Assembly: GCA_910585265.1 (NCBI GenBank)
Contig: CAJUCA010000011.1
Coordinates: 1 to 64,000, forward strand
Source: an uncultured Oscillospiraceae bacterium
GTDB lineage: Bacteria; Bacillota; Clostridia; Oscillospirales; Oscillospiraceae
DNA: 64,000 nucleotides
Reading direction: 5' to 3'
Below the pieces are notes generated by a model, which did not search any database, was not told the origin of the DNA, and saw only the letters and a list, made by a program, of their open reading frames with translations. Both the position numbers and the translations under genes were made by a program. Below are positions 1 to 7,857 of this stretch, one piece after another (the stretch's first letter is position 1; each line of letters begins with the position of its first letter).

Positions 1-634
1 CGCCCTCACGGGGCCGCACCAGGGCGGGCTGGTGGACGCCGCCAGCCTTGACGGAGGACACAAGGCCCTGCATCTCCACATCATCCCGGACGCCGAACGG
101 GTGGTTCTGGAACGGGTGGAGCTCCGACAGGTCCAGATAGACGATCTCCTCCTTTTTTCCACGGGAGGCGTCTTTAAGCTGGGGCGGCTGCTCCGGCGCG
201 GGAGGAGGCGGGGCCGGGTCCTCCTTGGCCGGGGCGGGCTTGCCCTGCCTGGGGGCCTTGTCCGACTTACCAGGGCCCCCACCGCCGGGGGCCTGTTTCT
301 CCGCCTTGGGCGGGCGGCCCTTGCGCTTGGGCTTGTCTCCTTGGGCCGGGGCCTCCTTGTCCTTGGGCGGACGGCCCCGGCGGGGCTTTTTCTCCTCCTC
401 CTGGGGCTTCTCCCACTCCTGGCCGCCCTCCGGGGCCGGGGCCGCCTGCTGCTCCTGCCCAGCGCCCGCCCGGACGGACGACAGGTCGATCACCTTGTTC
501 TCCGGGGGCGGGGGACCCTCCATGCCGGGGATCACAGCCTGCTCCGGGGCGGGAGGAGTGCCAGGCACCTCCGGCACGGGAGGCTCCGGCTTCTGCTCCT
601 CAACGGGAACACCCGGCTTTTTATCTTCTGCCAC
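1..634 (-). CDS. ParB/Spo0J-type protein, 5' part only
   Basis: Leftward gene that runs off the window; 211 codons are visible. A GTG start at 634 is chosen because GGAGGTC lies just upstream. Residues 1-160 are a Pro/Glu/Lys-rich, probably disordered arm with two AT-hook-like motifs, RRGRPPK (about 85-91) and KRKGRPPK (about 103-110). From residue 164 the sequence matches the ParB N-terminal domain: IVYLDLSELHPFQNHPF, then VKAGGVHQPALVRPREG. ParB-family proteins bind DNA and help partition plasmids or conjugative elements. With the long basic arm and the foreign-looking genes beside it, this is more likely an element-borne partition or regulatory protein than the chromosomal ParB. The C-terminal half is not visible. 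Confidence 0.8.
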   Translation of the reverse strand, partial: MAEDKKPGVPVEEQKPEPPVPEVPGTPPAPEQAVIPGMEGPPPPENKVIDLSSVRAGAGQEQQAAPAPEGGQEWEKPQEEEKKPRRGRPPKDKEAPAQGDKPKRKGRPPKAEKQAPGGGGPGKSDKAPRQGKPAPAKEDPAPPPPAPEQPPQLKDASRGKKEEIVYLDLSELHPFQNHPFGVRDDVEMQGLVSSVKAGGVHQPALVRPREG

Positions 635-758
635 TCTTTGACCTCCTTTTTTCCATTGTTGTATATGAAAACGCCGCCCATAGTCTCACTTGGGCGGCGA
701 TCCATTTTTGACAACCTTTATTACATTCTAATATATATATATGATTGCAAATGGATAG

Positions 759-817
759 TTGACTGTCCAAAAAAATATTATAAAATAGATGACAAAAATC
801 CCCATGTATAGTATAAT
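759..817 (+). promoter_or_regulatory. Two candidate sigma-A promoters for the A/T-rich gene pair
   Basis: TTGACT (759-764), 16 bp, TAAAAT (781-786); then ATGACA (789-794), 17 bp, TATAAT (812-817). Both lie upstream of the membrane protein gene at 899 in a 635-898 gap that is very A/T-rich. The overall composition raises the chance of random matches, so one or both may be false. Confidence 0.45.
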
Positions 818-898
818 AAAATTGTTTTAGATAGTAACCCACATATTTTAGAATTTTTTATATCAAAGTTTTTAATAACTATATAGGAAGTGTTTGCC

Positions 899-1675
899 AT
901 GTTCAATCTAATCTTATTGGAAAACATTCTATCCAATATTGCAGAAATAATTTTATCCATTGCAACGATTGTGGGTATCCTTAAATTTGAAAAGATTTGG
1001 CAGAAGTTTCTATCAATCGTGATTTTGCTTATCGCACTCTCGTCTGTTGGTTTGGGGTTTTACCTCAAATCTGACAATAACACTATTGCAGCAAATCTAC
1101 ATATATCTGTTTACCGACCTCTGGTAATTAACCAAGATGGGACATATGTTGATAAATATTTAGAGGACGCTGATTATAGAGTTTTATGCGCTGCAACTTA
1201 CCCATTAGGCACAAAATTTACACTTATTATAACAAATATGAAAACTTTGGAGAAAAATGAATATGTAATTTCAGATGTATATGGCGGAAAAGACATTGGT
1301 CTATTTGATTCGGGAAGATATAAACTTGAATTATATGAAAATGCAGAATTATTACAAACCGATTATATTGTTTTGTCGTCCAAAAATCTTGAAAATGACG
1401 GGAAGTGGGATTATTCCATTTACACAATGGATGGATTCTATAGTGCGGCTATACCAAAGCAGATTATATTAAATGAGGCTACCTGCAAAATAATAGATAC
1501 TTGGGCCTTTACAATTTATACAGAATCTGCCTATGTTTATCAAATTTTTGACACAGATATAGTTGATGGTATAGGAACTTTTGAGGGGAAATTTTATTTT
1601 CTTCCAGGTAGATACTTCTTAAATAACGCTGTTACTTCCAGCAAGATGGAAGAAATAATTATGGATATTGGATAG
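899..1675 (+). CDS. Membrane protein of unknown function, A/T-rich
   Basis: 258 residues from the ATG at 899; AGGAAG lies about 8 bp upstream, and a GTG at 890 is too close to that site. Two hydrophobic segments, about residues 3-25 and 36-55, are followed by an about 200-residue soluble part rich in Tyr, Asp and Thr with beta-strand-like alternation. I recognise no domain. Base and codon use (TTA, ATA, AAA, TAT) is far more A/T-rich than the surrounding chromosome, so the gene is likely acquired. It is followed after 56 bp by a GAF-domain gene on the same strand, so the two are probably co-transcribed. The topology suggests a membrane anchor with an extracytoplasmic sensor or binding domain, but this is a guess. 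Confidence 0.75.
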   Translation: MFNLILLENILSNIAEIILSIATIVGILKFEKIWQKFLSIVILLIALSSVGLGFYLKSDNNTIAANLHISVYRPLVINQDGTYVDKYLEDADYRVLCAATYPLGTKFTLIITNMKTLEKNEYVISDVYGGKDIGLFDSGRYKLELYENAELLQTDYIVLSSKNLENDGKWDYSIYTMDGFYSAAIPKQIILNEATCKIIDTWAFTIYTESAYVYQIFDTDIVDGIGTFEGKFYFLPGRYFLNNAVTSSKMEEIIMDIG

Positions 1676-1731
1676 TACGGTAAACAATTTACATCTATAC
1701 TCGACTATTAATATAAGAAAGAAAGATATAT

Positions 1732-2334
1732 ATGAGCTTTTTTACCGGTTTACTTTTTCCTCTTCTCCGAGATAGTATAATTGGGAAGATTTTAGATTGG
1801 GTAATAGAGTGGTTTTCCAAAAAGATCGTTAAGCATAGAGATCGTGGAAGATGCGGAAAATATGAACACTGCAAGAACTACGAAGAGCTTCTTACAACTG
1901 CCATTTCTGACATTGTCGATATTACAAAGACTGACTATAATCAGATAATTTTATGTGTTAATGCAGGTTCTCATGGTTTGTCATTATTAGTGTGTGCAGA
2001 TAAAATTGCTGATGGCAAGCAAAAATATAGGGTTGTTGCAAATAACGGGCTAATCGCTACAAGTTTTCATACAGGTAAATATATTCGCATGGCAAAAATT
2101 GAAGAGAATTCTCGCTATTTTGTGGCTGTAAAAGAAACAAAATCTGAGCTAGTTGTTCCGATTCAAATGGATGGCAATAAGGTGGGCGTGATTAACTCCG
2201 AAGCCCCAGAAAAGTATTATTACACCAACAAAATGCTAAAAGAACTACAAGAGATTGCAAACTCAATTTGCTTGCGACTCGTTGAAATGCACTTTTCTGG
2301 TGATCCTCAAGAAATTCCATATATTTCATTGTAA
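1732..2334 (+). CDS. GAF-domain protein with N-terminal hydrophobic stretch
   Basis: 200 residues. The first 30 contain an amphipathic or membrane-associating stretch (FFTGLLFPLLRDSIIGKILD), followed by a basic linker with two Cys. Residues about 50-185 read as a GAF domain: central strands around VVANNGL, the hallmark SELVVPIQMDGNKVGVINSE near residue 145, and a closing helix KELQEIANSICLRL. GAF domains bind small ligands or act as redox sensors; no output domain (kinase, cyclase or HTH) is attached. It shares the foreign composition of the gene before it, so the pair may be a sensing unit carried by a mobile element. The ribosome binding site (AAGAAAG) is weak. Confidence 0.75.
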   Translation: MSFFTGLLFPLLRDSIIGKILDWVIEWFSKKIVKHRDRGRCGKYEHCKNYEELLTTAISDIVDITKTDYNQIILCVNAGSHGLSLLVCADKIADGKQKYRVVANNGLIATSFHTGKYIRMAKIEENSRYFVAVKETKSELVVPIQMDGNKVGVINSEAPEKYYYTNKMLKELQEIANSICLRLVEMHFSGDPQEIPYISL

Positions 2335-2454
2335 ACACGGAAAAAATACACGTACTACTCTGAAATATAACAGATAAAACCTCTTGCTGACGGCCTGCAA
2401 ACCGTTGATATGACTGACTTTCTTGAAGTCCTATAATTACACTCGGACCAAAAA

Positions 2455-2481
2455 AAGAACCGCCTTAGGGCGGTTCTTTTT
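2455..2481. terminator. Intrinsic terminator closing the A/T-rich pair
   Basis: AAGAACCGCC, a TTAG loop, then GGCGGTTCTT followed by a run of T; A residues precede the stem, so it could work on both strands. It marks the right side of the A/T-rich segment. Confidence 0.85.
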
Positions 2482-2482
2482 T

Positions 2483-2680
2483 TGGTATCGGCGGGCTTTT
2501 CCCGCCGATACCTTTGGGATTTTAATGCTCGGGCCGGCGAAGCCGGCCCTGCGCAATTCTCCGCCGCTGCGCGGCTCCGAATTTACGGCGCACTCGCGCC
2601 GCGGCCCGGAAGGGCCGTGGGTCTGTTGAGACGCACGCTGTGCCGCCCCCTGAAAGTGCAACTCACAGGGGGCGGTTTCA
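2483..2680. repeat. Cluster of short GC-rich palindromes
   Basis: The gap 2482-2683 contains no convincing gene. It holds consecutive hairpins: GGTATCGGCGGGC/CCCGCCGATACC (2483-2511), GGGCCGGC/GCCGGCCC (about 2531-2549), GCCGC/GCGGC (about 2561-2574), GGCGC/GCGCC, CGGCCC/GGGCCG (about 2601-2618), and CCGCCCCCTG/CAGGGGGCGG (about 2645-2677). The last can terminate the leftward gene at 2684 only if read in reverse, and it lies just after that gene's stop. Confidence 0.6.
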
Positions 2681-2683
2681 AGC

Positions 2684-2863
2684 TCAGCCGTCCGATTGGT
2701 CGTCTTTTTCGTCCTTGTCCAGCCTTCTGAGGATAAAAAAGCCTATGAAGGCGATTGCCACGATGGCCCCCGCGTCCGGCCAGTTTAGGGGTCCGCCCAG
2801 GTAAACGGTACCCAGAAAACCCACCACGAAAGTCATGACTGCGATTATGATATCTCTACCCAC
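2684..2863 (-). CDS. Small membrane protein, 59 residues
   Basis: The GTG at 2863 is preferred because GGGAGGAG sits 6-7 bp upstream; longer readings have no such site. The protein starts VGRDIIIAVMTF and has two hydrophobic segments, about residues 4-20 and 29-46, with a short charged tail (RRLDKDEKDDQSDG). It follows the TldE-like gene by 92 bp on the same strand, so it may be the last gene of that operon. I recognise no family. Confidence 0.65.
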   Translation of the reverse strand: MGRDIIIAVMTFVVGFLGTVYLGGPLNWPDAGAIVAIAFIGFFILRRLDKDEKDDQSDG

Positions 2864-2955
2864 AAAAATGCTCCTCCCTTCTTCCGCATTCGCCTGACGG
2901 CCCCCCAGGAGCACTTAGGGCATTGCCGGATATCCGGGCGCGGCCTGACGTTCCA

Positions 2956-4248
2956 TTACTCCCCCGCCCCGGCCACGCTGATGTTTTTCAGCCGGACGGC
3001 GTAGGGGCCGTCGTAGTCCGCGGTGAGGTAGCGGTCGGTGGAGAAGGCCAGATCCTTCTGGGCCTCCAGAATGCTGCCGTTTACCGAGCCGCCGGTGACG
3101 GGCGTCACCGTTCCGTCCTCGTCGATCAGGTAGGCCAGCCGGATTTCGCCGCCGAAGTGGCCGCTCATCTCGTCCATCTGGAAGTCGGAAAAGTCCACCG
3201 CCCACAGGCAGGGACCCTTTTTCAGCTCCGCAAAGGCCACCGTTCCGTTGGGGCAGGACATCTTGGCGTTATGATAATCGCCGGTGGGCTTCACCCCCAG
3301 GTAGCGGCAGAAGCGGTTGGAGCCGTGGCAGGCCAGCAGCTCCCCATCCCTCAGCAGCGGCAGGTCGGCCATGGGGATCCCCTCCGCGCTGTACGGCTCC
3401 ACGGCCCGCAGCGTGACGTTCAGCCGCTCGCCGGAGGTGCCGCCCTGGACGTTCTCCCCCTGCTTCCAGGTGGAATAGCGGGCGTAGACCATGGGCGCGG
3501 AGGACCGGGCCGCATAGTAGTACAGGATGGTAAACACCTGATCCCCGCTGAGCACCAGGTCGTATTTCCCGCTTTTCAGCACCTTTTGGGCATGGGCCCG
3601 GTCACGCACGAAGGTGAGTGCCTTCGCCGCCTTGGCGGACAGGGCCTGCTCGTCCAGCTCCCTGTACTGGAACGAGCAGTACAGCTCCACGTCCTCCGGC
3701 TCCCTGCACTGCGCCACGAACTCACCCTTGACCTCGGCATCGGTGTAGGACACGTCCGTCCCCTCGGAGGACAGGATGCGGTCGGTGCTGCGGATGACAA
3801 AAAGCTCGGCGGAGTTGATAAAGGCATCCTCCTGGACATCGGCGGCAAACAGGGCCTTCGCCATCCTCCCGGCACTCCAGGCCAGAGGGGCCTCGGCCAG
3901 TTCGCCGGCCTTTTCCACCAGGGGGGCCTGCACCGGGTCGGTCAGCTCAAAATAGGGGTTGGCCGCAAATTGGGCGGAGTAGTATGCGTCCTTCAGTGCC
4001 CGCTCTATCTGCCCGTCGTCCATGGAGGCCGCCAGCTGCACCGAGGTGAAGCCCCGGCTGGGCTTGCCGCCGTCCGGGTTCTCCACATCCCGGAATACGG
4101 TGACCTCATACTTGCGCACGTCCTTGCTGCGCCGGGTGTCCAGCTGCTGCTTCACGAAGAACAGCTCGGCGGTCTCTTCCGCCCGCTCGTTGATCCGCCA
4201 CAGGGCGATGCCGCAGCGGGCCAGGGCGTTTTTGATTCTCTCGATCAT
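2956..4248 (-). CDS. TldE/PmbA-like partner of the TldD protease
   Basis: 430 residues from the ATG at 4248, which has GGAGGTG about 7 bp upstream; the in-frame GTG at 4254 touches that site. The N-terminal part (MIERIKNALARCGIALWRINERAEETAELFFVK, residues 1-33) and the overall length fit the TldE/PmbA half of the TldD-TldE heterodimer, which lacks the zinc-binding HExxxH. In characterised pairs the two subunits together cleave unfolded peptides, including leader peptides of modified peptides and antitoxins. It lies 13 bp after tldD, so the two are made together. Divergence from PmbA is substantial; subunit assignment rests mainly on context. Confidence 0.75.
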   Translation of the reverse strand: MIERIKNALARCGIALWRINERAEETAELFFVKQQLDTRRSKDVRKYEVTVFRDVENPDGGKPSRGFTSVQLAASMDDGQIERALKDAYYSAQFAANPYFELTDPVQAPLVEKAGELAEAPLAWSAGRMAKALFAADVQEDAFINSAELFVIRSTDRILSSEGTDVSYTDAEVKGEFVAQCREPEDVELYCSFQYRELDEQALSAKAAKALTFVRDRAHAQKVLKSGKYDLVLSGDQVFTILYYYAARSSAPMVYARYSTWKQGENVQGGTSGERLNVTLRAVEPYSAEGIPMADLPLLRDGELLACHGSNRFCRYLGVKPTGDYHNAKMSCPNGTVAFAELKKGPCLWAVDFSDFQMDEMSGHFGGEIRLAYLIDEDGTVTPVTGGSVNGSILEAQKDLAFSTDRYLTADYDGPYAVRLKNISVAGAGE

Positions 4249-4261
4249 GCTCACACCTCCA

Positions 4262-5674
4262 TCAGCCCAGCCGGATGCGGGCCTTCATATACGGGCCGCC
4301 GTCCGACACCTTCACCCACTCCTTATGGCCCTTGCCGCAGAAGCCGCTGCCGGACAGCTCCGGCGCGCTGCTCATCATGGTGACGGACTTCAGCAGGTCG
4401 GGCACGTAGCCAGTGAGGACGATGGGGGAGTAGATCTTCCCCGTCAGCTTGCCGCCCTTGATCTCCTTGGCGGTGGTCACCATGCACTGGATGCCCCAGT
4501 TTTTGGGGTCCTCCATGCCGCTGGAGGGGCACTCCAGCAGGAAGCCGTCCTCCACGCTGGCGATCATCTCCTCCGGGGTGCAGTCCCCGCCCTGGAAGTA
4601 GGTGTTGGTCATGCGGGTGTAGGCCTTGCGCTCATAGCTCTCCCGGCGGCCGTTGCCGGTGGGGGCCACCCCCAGGCGGGCGGCGGACAGCGCGTCGCAC
4701 ATCCCGGTTTTCAGCACGCCCCGGTCAATGATCACCGTGTCCCCGGTGAGGGTGCCCTCGTCGTCAAAGAACATGGTGGCCGCCTCGTCCACCGCGCTGC
4801 CGTCGTGCATGGTCACCAGGGGGCTGGCCACGTACTCCCCGATAAACTGCTTTGCCTGGGCCCGGTCCTTGACGAACATATCCATCTCCACCCCGTGGCC
4901 GAAGGCCTCGTGGACGATCATTCCGGTGGTGGACGGGTCGCACACGCAGTCGTACTCCCCCGGCGGGATGGGCTGGCTGTCCAGCAGGGCCAGGGCGTCG
5001 CCCACCACCTGCTCCACGCCGCCGTCCATCACGTCCAGCAGCTCCGCGCCGCCCAGGACGGAGAAGGGCTTGTAGGACATTTTGATCTCCTGCCCCCGGG
5101 AGGCCATGACCGCCATCCCGGCGGTGGTCCACATCACGGTCTGGTCCAGATCCCGGTTTTTGGACAGGAACAGCTTGCGGTATGCCTTGCTTGCCACCAC
5201 CACGTTGGCGTCCAGCACCCGCTCGTCTACAGCCAGGGCCTTCTCCCGGATGGCGGTGATTTTGCCGAGGATGGCCTCGTCCCCCAGCTCCCGGGGGTTG
5301 ATCTTCCAGCCCGTCTCCTTCTTCAGCCCCGCCGGATCGTCCGCCGGGATGGGGGTGGGCAGGGGCTGGAACTCCGCCGTGGCAGCGTTCTGCTCGGCCA
5401 GACGCTTTGCCATGAGGGCGCAGATCTCGGGGACCTTTGCCTCGGAAAACTCATTGAAAGAATACTCGGCGCAGCCCACGCCGTCAAACACGCGGACCAC
5501 AAAGCCCGCCGCGCCGCCGGTGCCGGAGGCGGAAATGCCAATCCCGGCGCGGTTGATGCGCCAATCGCGGCGGTCGTCCGCCTCCGCCAGCACGGAGGCA
5601 TAGGGGTATGTCTCGCCCAGGGCGGCGATGAGCTTTTTCAGGCCCGGTTTGGCCTGATCAATGGTTGGAAACAC
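4262..5674 (-). CDS. tldD: TldD-type metalloprotease catalytic subunit
   Basis: 470 residues from a GTG at 5674 with AAAGGAGG 6-7 bp upstream. The zinc-binding motif HEAFGH is at about residues 255-260 (context TGMIVHEAFGHGVEMDMF), as in TldD proteases. A C-terminal beta-barrel region ends in KGHKEWVKVSDGGP. TldD forms a cytoplasmic heterodimer with TldE and degrades small unstructured peptides. It is the third gene of a leftward operon starting at the promoter near 7750 and is followed immediately by its TldE partner. There is no modified-peptide gene cluster in view, so the substrate is unknown. Confidence 0.9.
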   Translation of the reverse strand: MFPTIDQAKPGLKKLIAALGETYPYASVLAEADDRRDWRINRAGIGISASGTGGAAGFVVRVFDGVGCAEYSFNEFSEAKVPEICALMAKRLAEQNAATAEFQPLPTPIPADDPAGLKKETGWKINPRELGDEAILGKITAIREKALAVDERVLDANVVVASKAYRKLFLSKNRDLDQTVMWTTAGMAVMASRGQEIKMSYKPFSVLGGAELLDVMDGGVEQVVGDALALLDSQPIPPGEYDCVCDPSTTGMIVHEAFGHGVEMDMFVKDRAQAKQFIGEYVASPLVTMHDGSAVDEAATMFFDDEGTLTGDTVIIDRGVLKTGMCDALSAARLGVAPTGNGRRESYERKAYTRMTNTYFQGGDCTPEEMIASVEDGFLLECPSSGMEDPKNWGIQCMVTTAKEIKGGKLTGKIYSPIVLTGYVPDLLKSVTMMSSAPELSGSGFCGKGHKEWVKVSDGGPYMKARIRLG

Positions 5675-5764
5675 AGAAGGACCTCCTTTTTCTTGAAAAG
5701 TCAGGGCTATCATATCACGAGATACCTCGCCTGTCAAGGTATCAGAGGGGGTTTTTCCCAGCCG

Positions 5765-6940
5765 CTACTCCAGCACATCCAGCTTGCCGTGCTTTTTCAG
5801 GCCGGAGAGGATGGCCCGCCGCGCCAGATCGTAGATGACGGCGAACACGGGCACCCCCACCAGAATGCCCACAAAGCCGAACAGCCCCTGGAACAGGGTG
5901 ATGGCGAACAGCACCCAGAAGCCGGTAAGCCCCACGCTGCCCGCCAGCAGCTTGGGGCCCAGCACGTTGCCGTCGAACTGCTGCAAAACCAGGATAAAGA
6001 TCAGGAAAATCAGGCAGTTGCGGGGGCTGGAGATGAAGATCAGCAGGGCGGAGGGCACCGCCCCGATGAAGGGTCCGAAGTAGGGGATCACGTTGGTGAC
6101 GCCGATGATCACGCTGATCAGCACCCCGTTCTGGAAGCCCGCCACCACCGACATGATGGCGCAGAAGACGTAGCAGATCAGCCCCACGATGGCACTGTCC
6201 AGGATCTTGCCGCCGAAGAAGCCCACAAAGGTGGTGTCGATATAGGTGAACTCGGTCAGCAGCCTGTCCGCCCGCTCCGGCTTGAACACGGCGTACAGCA
6301 GGGCCTTGGCGTGGCGGGTGAACTTCTTCCGGCTGGCCAGCAGGTAGATGCAGATGATCACGCCCAGGATGATGTTTTTCGCCACAGTCAGCACGGAGCC
6401 CACGGTGGTGACCACCCCGCCCATCATGCCCTGCATGGTGGGCAGGAGATCGGTGGTGGCCCAGTTCTTGATCCAGTCCTCCATGTTGGAAAAGGCGTTG
6501 TTTACGTAGTTTTGCAGAATCTCATTGCCCTCCAGATGGTTCAGCACCCATTTGGTGAACTCGTCCACTTTGGGCGGGATGGCGATAGCCAGGGCCACGA
6601 TGCTCTCCCACATCTCCGGGAGCACCATGCTCAGCAGCAGGTAGAGGATCACCGCGCTGATCAGCATCACCGCCACCACGCTGAGGAGGTTGGCCCACCT
6701 CTTGTACTTCTCCGGCAGGGCGGACTCAAACTGCCGCTCCAGGAAGCCGCAGGGGGTTTTCAGCAGGTAGGCCATGGTGCCGCCGTAGACGAAGGGGGTG
6801 AGTATGTCCATGACCCAGTGGAAGCCCAGGCGGATCTCGTCCAGCTTTTGGATGGCGAAGAACAGGAGGATGGCCAAGGCCAGGGACAGGAAGGCCGTCA
6901 GGGACTGGAAGAAGATCTTCTTTAAAAATTCCCGGTTCAT
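5765..6940 (-). CDS. AI-2E family transporter (PerM-like permease)
   Basis: 391 residues, polytopic. Hydrophobic segments start at about residue 13 (LTAFLSLALAILLFFAI) and cluster in two groups, with the characteristic long middle loop and the C-terminal half containing TNVIPYFGPFIGAVPSALL, a signature of the AI-2E (formerly UPF0118) family. Members export small solutes or ions; the autoinducer-2 role is shown for only a few. The ATG overlaps the stop of the HAD gene by 4 bp (ATGA), so translation is coupled. The last residues are basic and cytoplasmic (LSGLKKHGKLDVLE). Confidence 0.9.
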   Translation of the reverse strand: MNREFLKKIFFQSLTAFLSLALAILLFFAIQKLDEIRLGFHWVMDILTPFVYGGTMAYLLKTPCGFLERQFESALPEKYKRWANLLSVVAVMLISAVILYLLLSMVLPEMWESIVALAIAIPPKVDEFTKWVLNHLEGNEILQNYVNNAFSNMEDWIKNWATTDLLPTMQGMMGGVVTTVGSVLTVAKNIILGVIICIYLLASRKKFTRHAKALLYAVFKPERADRLLTEFTYIDTTFVGFFGGKILDSAIVGLICYVFCAIMSVVAGFQNGVLISVIIGVTNVIPYFGPFIGAVPSALLIFISSPRNCLIFLIFILVLQQFDGNVLGPKLLAGSVGLTGFWVLFAITLFQGLFGFVGILVGVPVFAVIYDLARRAILSGLKKHGKLDVLE

Positions 6941-7659
6941 CGGCCGCCCTCCCGGATCTTTGTCCAGTAGGCCATCAAGTCACCGAAGCCGCCCCGGGGG
7001 TAGGGGGAGAGATCCCGGCCCTCCCGGTTGATCAGGCAGTCGGTGAGGAGAAATACCTCCATGCCCAGCTCCCGGGCCACCATATCCTCCTCCGCGTCGT
7101 TGCCCACCATGAGGCACTCCTCCGGCGTCAGGCCCAGGGTGTCCAGGATCTCCCGGTAATAGCCCAGGCTGGGCTTGCACCAGTGGGAGGTCTCGTAGGT
7201 GGTGCACAGGGCGAAGTCCTCCGGCGACAGCCCGGTCCAGCCCAAGCGGACCCGGGTGCCCGCCGCCGGGAAGATGGGGTTGGTGGCCAGCACCACCCGG
7301 CTTCCCGCCCCGCGCATGGCCCGGACGGCGTCGGCGGCCTGGGGGTTGTGGCCGCAGAAGGCCCGGGCGGCCTGGAACTCTCCGGCGTAGAAGCTGTCGA
7401 ACAGGGGCTTGTCCGCCAGGGCCTCCTGGCCGAACAGCTGGGCGAACTTCTGCCAGAAAACGGCCTCGTTGGTCTGGCTGCCGTCGTTTTTCACCATGGC
7501 GGCGGTGCCCACCCACACTGCGTCGATGAGCTGCTTGGGGTCGTAGCCCCGGGGGGCGATCTTTTGGGTCAGCAGGCCGAAGTAGCCTTTGACGAACTGG
7601 TCCTGGTCCATGGGGAGCAGCGTCCCGTCCAGGTCAAATAAAACAGTGGTAAGCTTCAT
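6937..7659 (-). CDS. HAD-superfamily hydrolase (phosphatase)
   Basis: 240 residues. Motif I FDLDGTLLP is at about residues 8-16, motif II VVLATNP near 115, and the acidic motif GNDAEEDM near 183, so the catalytic Asp pair and the Mg2+-binding acids are present. An alpha-helical cap lies between motif I and motif II. The substrate cannot be read from sequence; phosphoglycolate-like or sugar phosphates are typical. It is the first gene of the leftward HAD-permease-tldD-tldE operon and has GAAAGGAA upstream of its ATG. Confidence 0.88.
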   Translation of the reverse strand: MKLTTVLFDLDGTLLPMDQDQFVKGYFGLLTQKIAPRGYDPKQLIDAVWVGTAAMVKNDGSQTNEAVFWQKFAQLFGQEALADKPLFDSFYAGEFQAARAFCGHNPQAADAVRAMRGAGSRVVLATNPIFPAAGTRVRLGWTGLSPEDFALCTTYETSHWCKPSLGYYREILDTLGLTPEECLMVGNDAEEDMVARELGMEVFLLTDCLINREGRDLSPYPRGGFGDLMAYWTKIREGGR

Positions 7660-7722
7660 GTGCGGTTTCCTTTCTGTCCGGCTGTTTGGCTGGCGGCGGA
7701 ATGATTTGGGCTGTATAAGGAT

Positions 7723-7750
7723 ATTTTACCCCGGATTGTGAGAAAGTCAA
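7723..7750 (-). promoter_or_regulatory. Promoter of the HAD-tldD-tldE operon
   Basis: On the minus strand TTGACT (7750-7745), 16 bp, TAAAAT (7728-7723), about 65 bp before the HAD start codon. It points away from the SLH gene at 7858. Confidence 0.7.
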
Positions 7751-7776
7751 GTGCGCGAACGTGACGGGCGCGGGGA

Positions 7777-7802
7777 GAGAGGATGGCCCATCCCCTCTTT
7801 TT
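7777..7802 (+). promoter_or_regulatory. Terminator-like hairpin in the SLH leader
   Basis: GAGAGGATG, loop GCC, CATCCCCTC, then TTTTT: a 9-bp stem with one mismatch and a T tract, 56 bp before the start codon. A copy with the same stem but no T tract is at 16031 in the third SLH leader. It could be an attenuator, or the GGATGGCCCATCC palindrome could be a protein site. Confidence 0.5.
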
Positions 7803-7818
7803 CGCGTCAAAAAGTTCT

Positions 7819-7846
7819 CTCCTCAACGGCAAAAATATTTGAGGAG
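7819..7846 (+). promoter_or_regulatory. Hairpin that would mask the SLH ribosome binding site
   Basis: CTCCTCAA (7819-7826) is exactly complementary to TTGAGGAG (7839-7846), which contains the Shine-Dalgarno sequence. The same element is at 15419-15446 (minus strand). The third SLH leader keeps pairing with a different sequence (TCCTCC at 16080-16085 against GGAGGA at 16101-16106). Confidence 0.55.
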
Positions 7847-7857
7847 GAAACAATCCA

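Noticed and set aside
32..811. Plus-strand frame over the ParB-like gene
   Set aside because: The minus strand gives a clear ParB N-terminal domain and a good ribosome binding site; the plus frame is Leu/Arg/Gly filler that runs into the A/T-rich gap.
4022..6925. 967-codon frame antisense to tldE, tldD and the permease
   Set aside because: It crosses three well-supported genes on the other strand and reads as shuffled Gly/His/Gln/Asp sequence; explained by GC-rich third positions.
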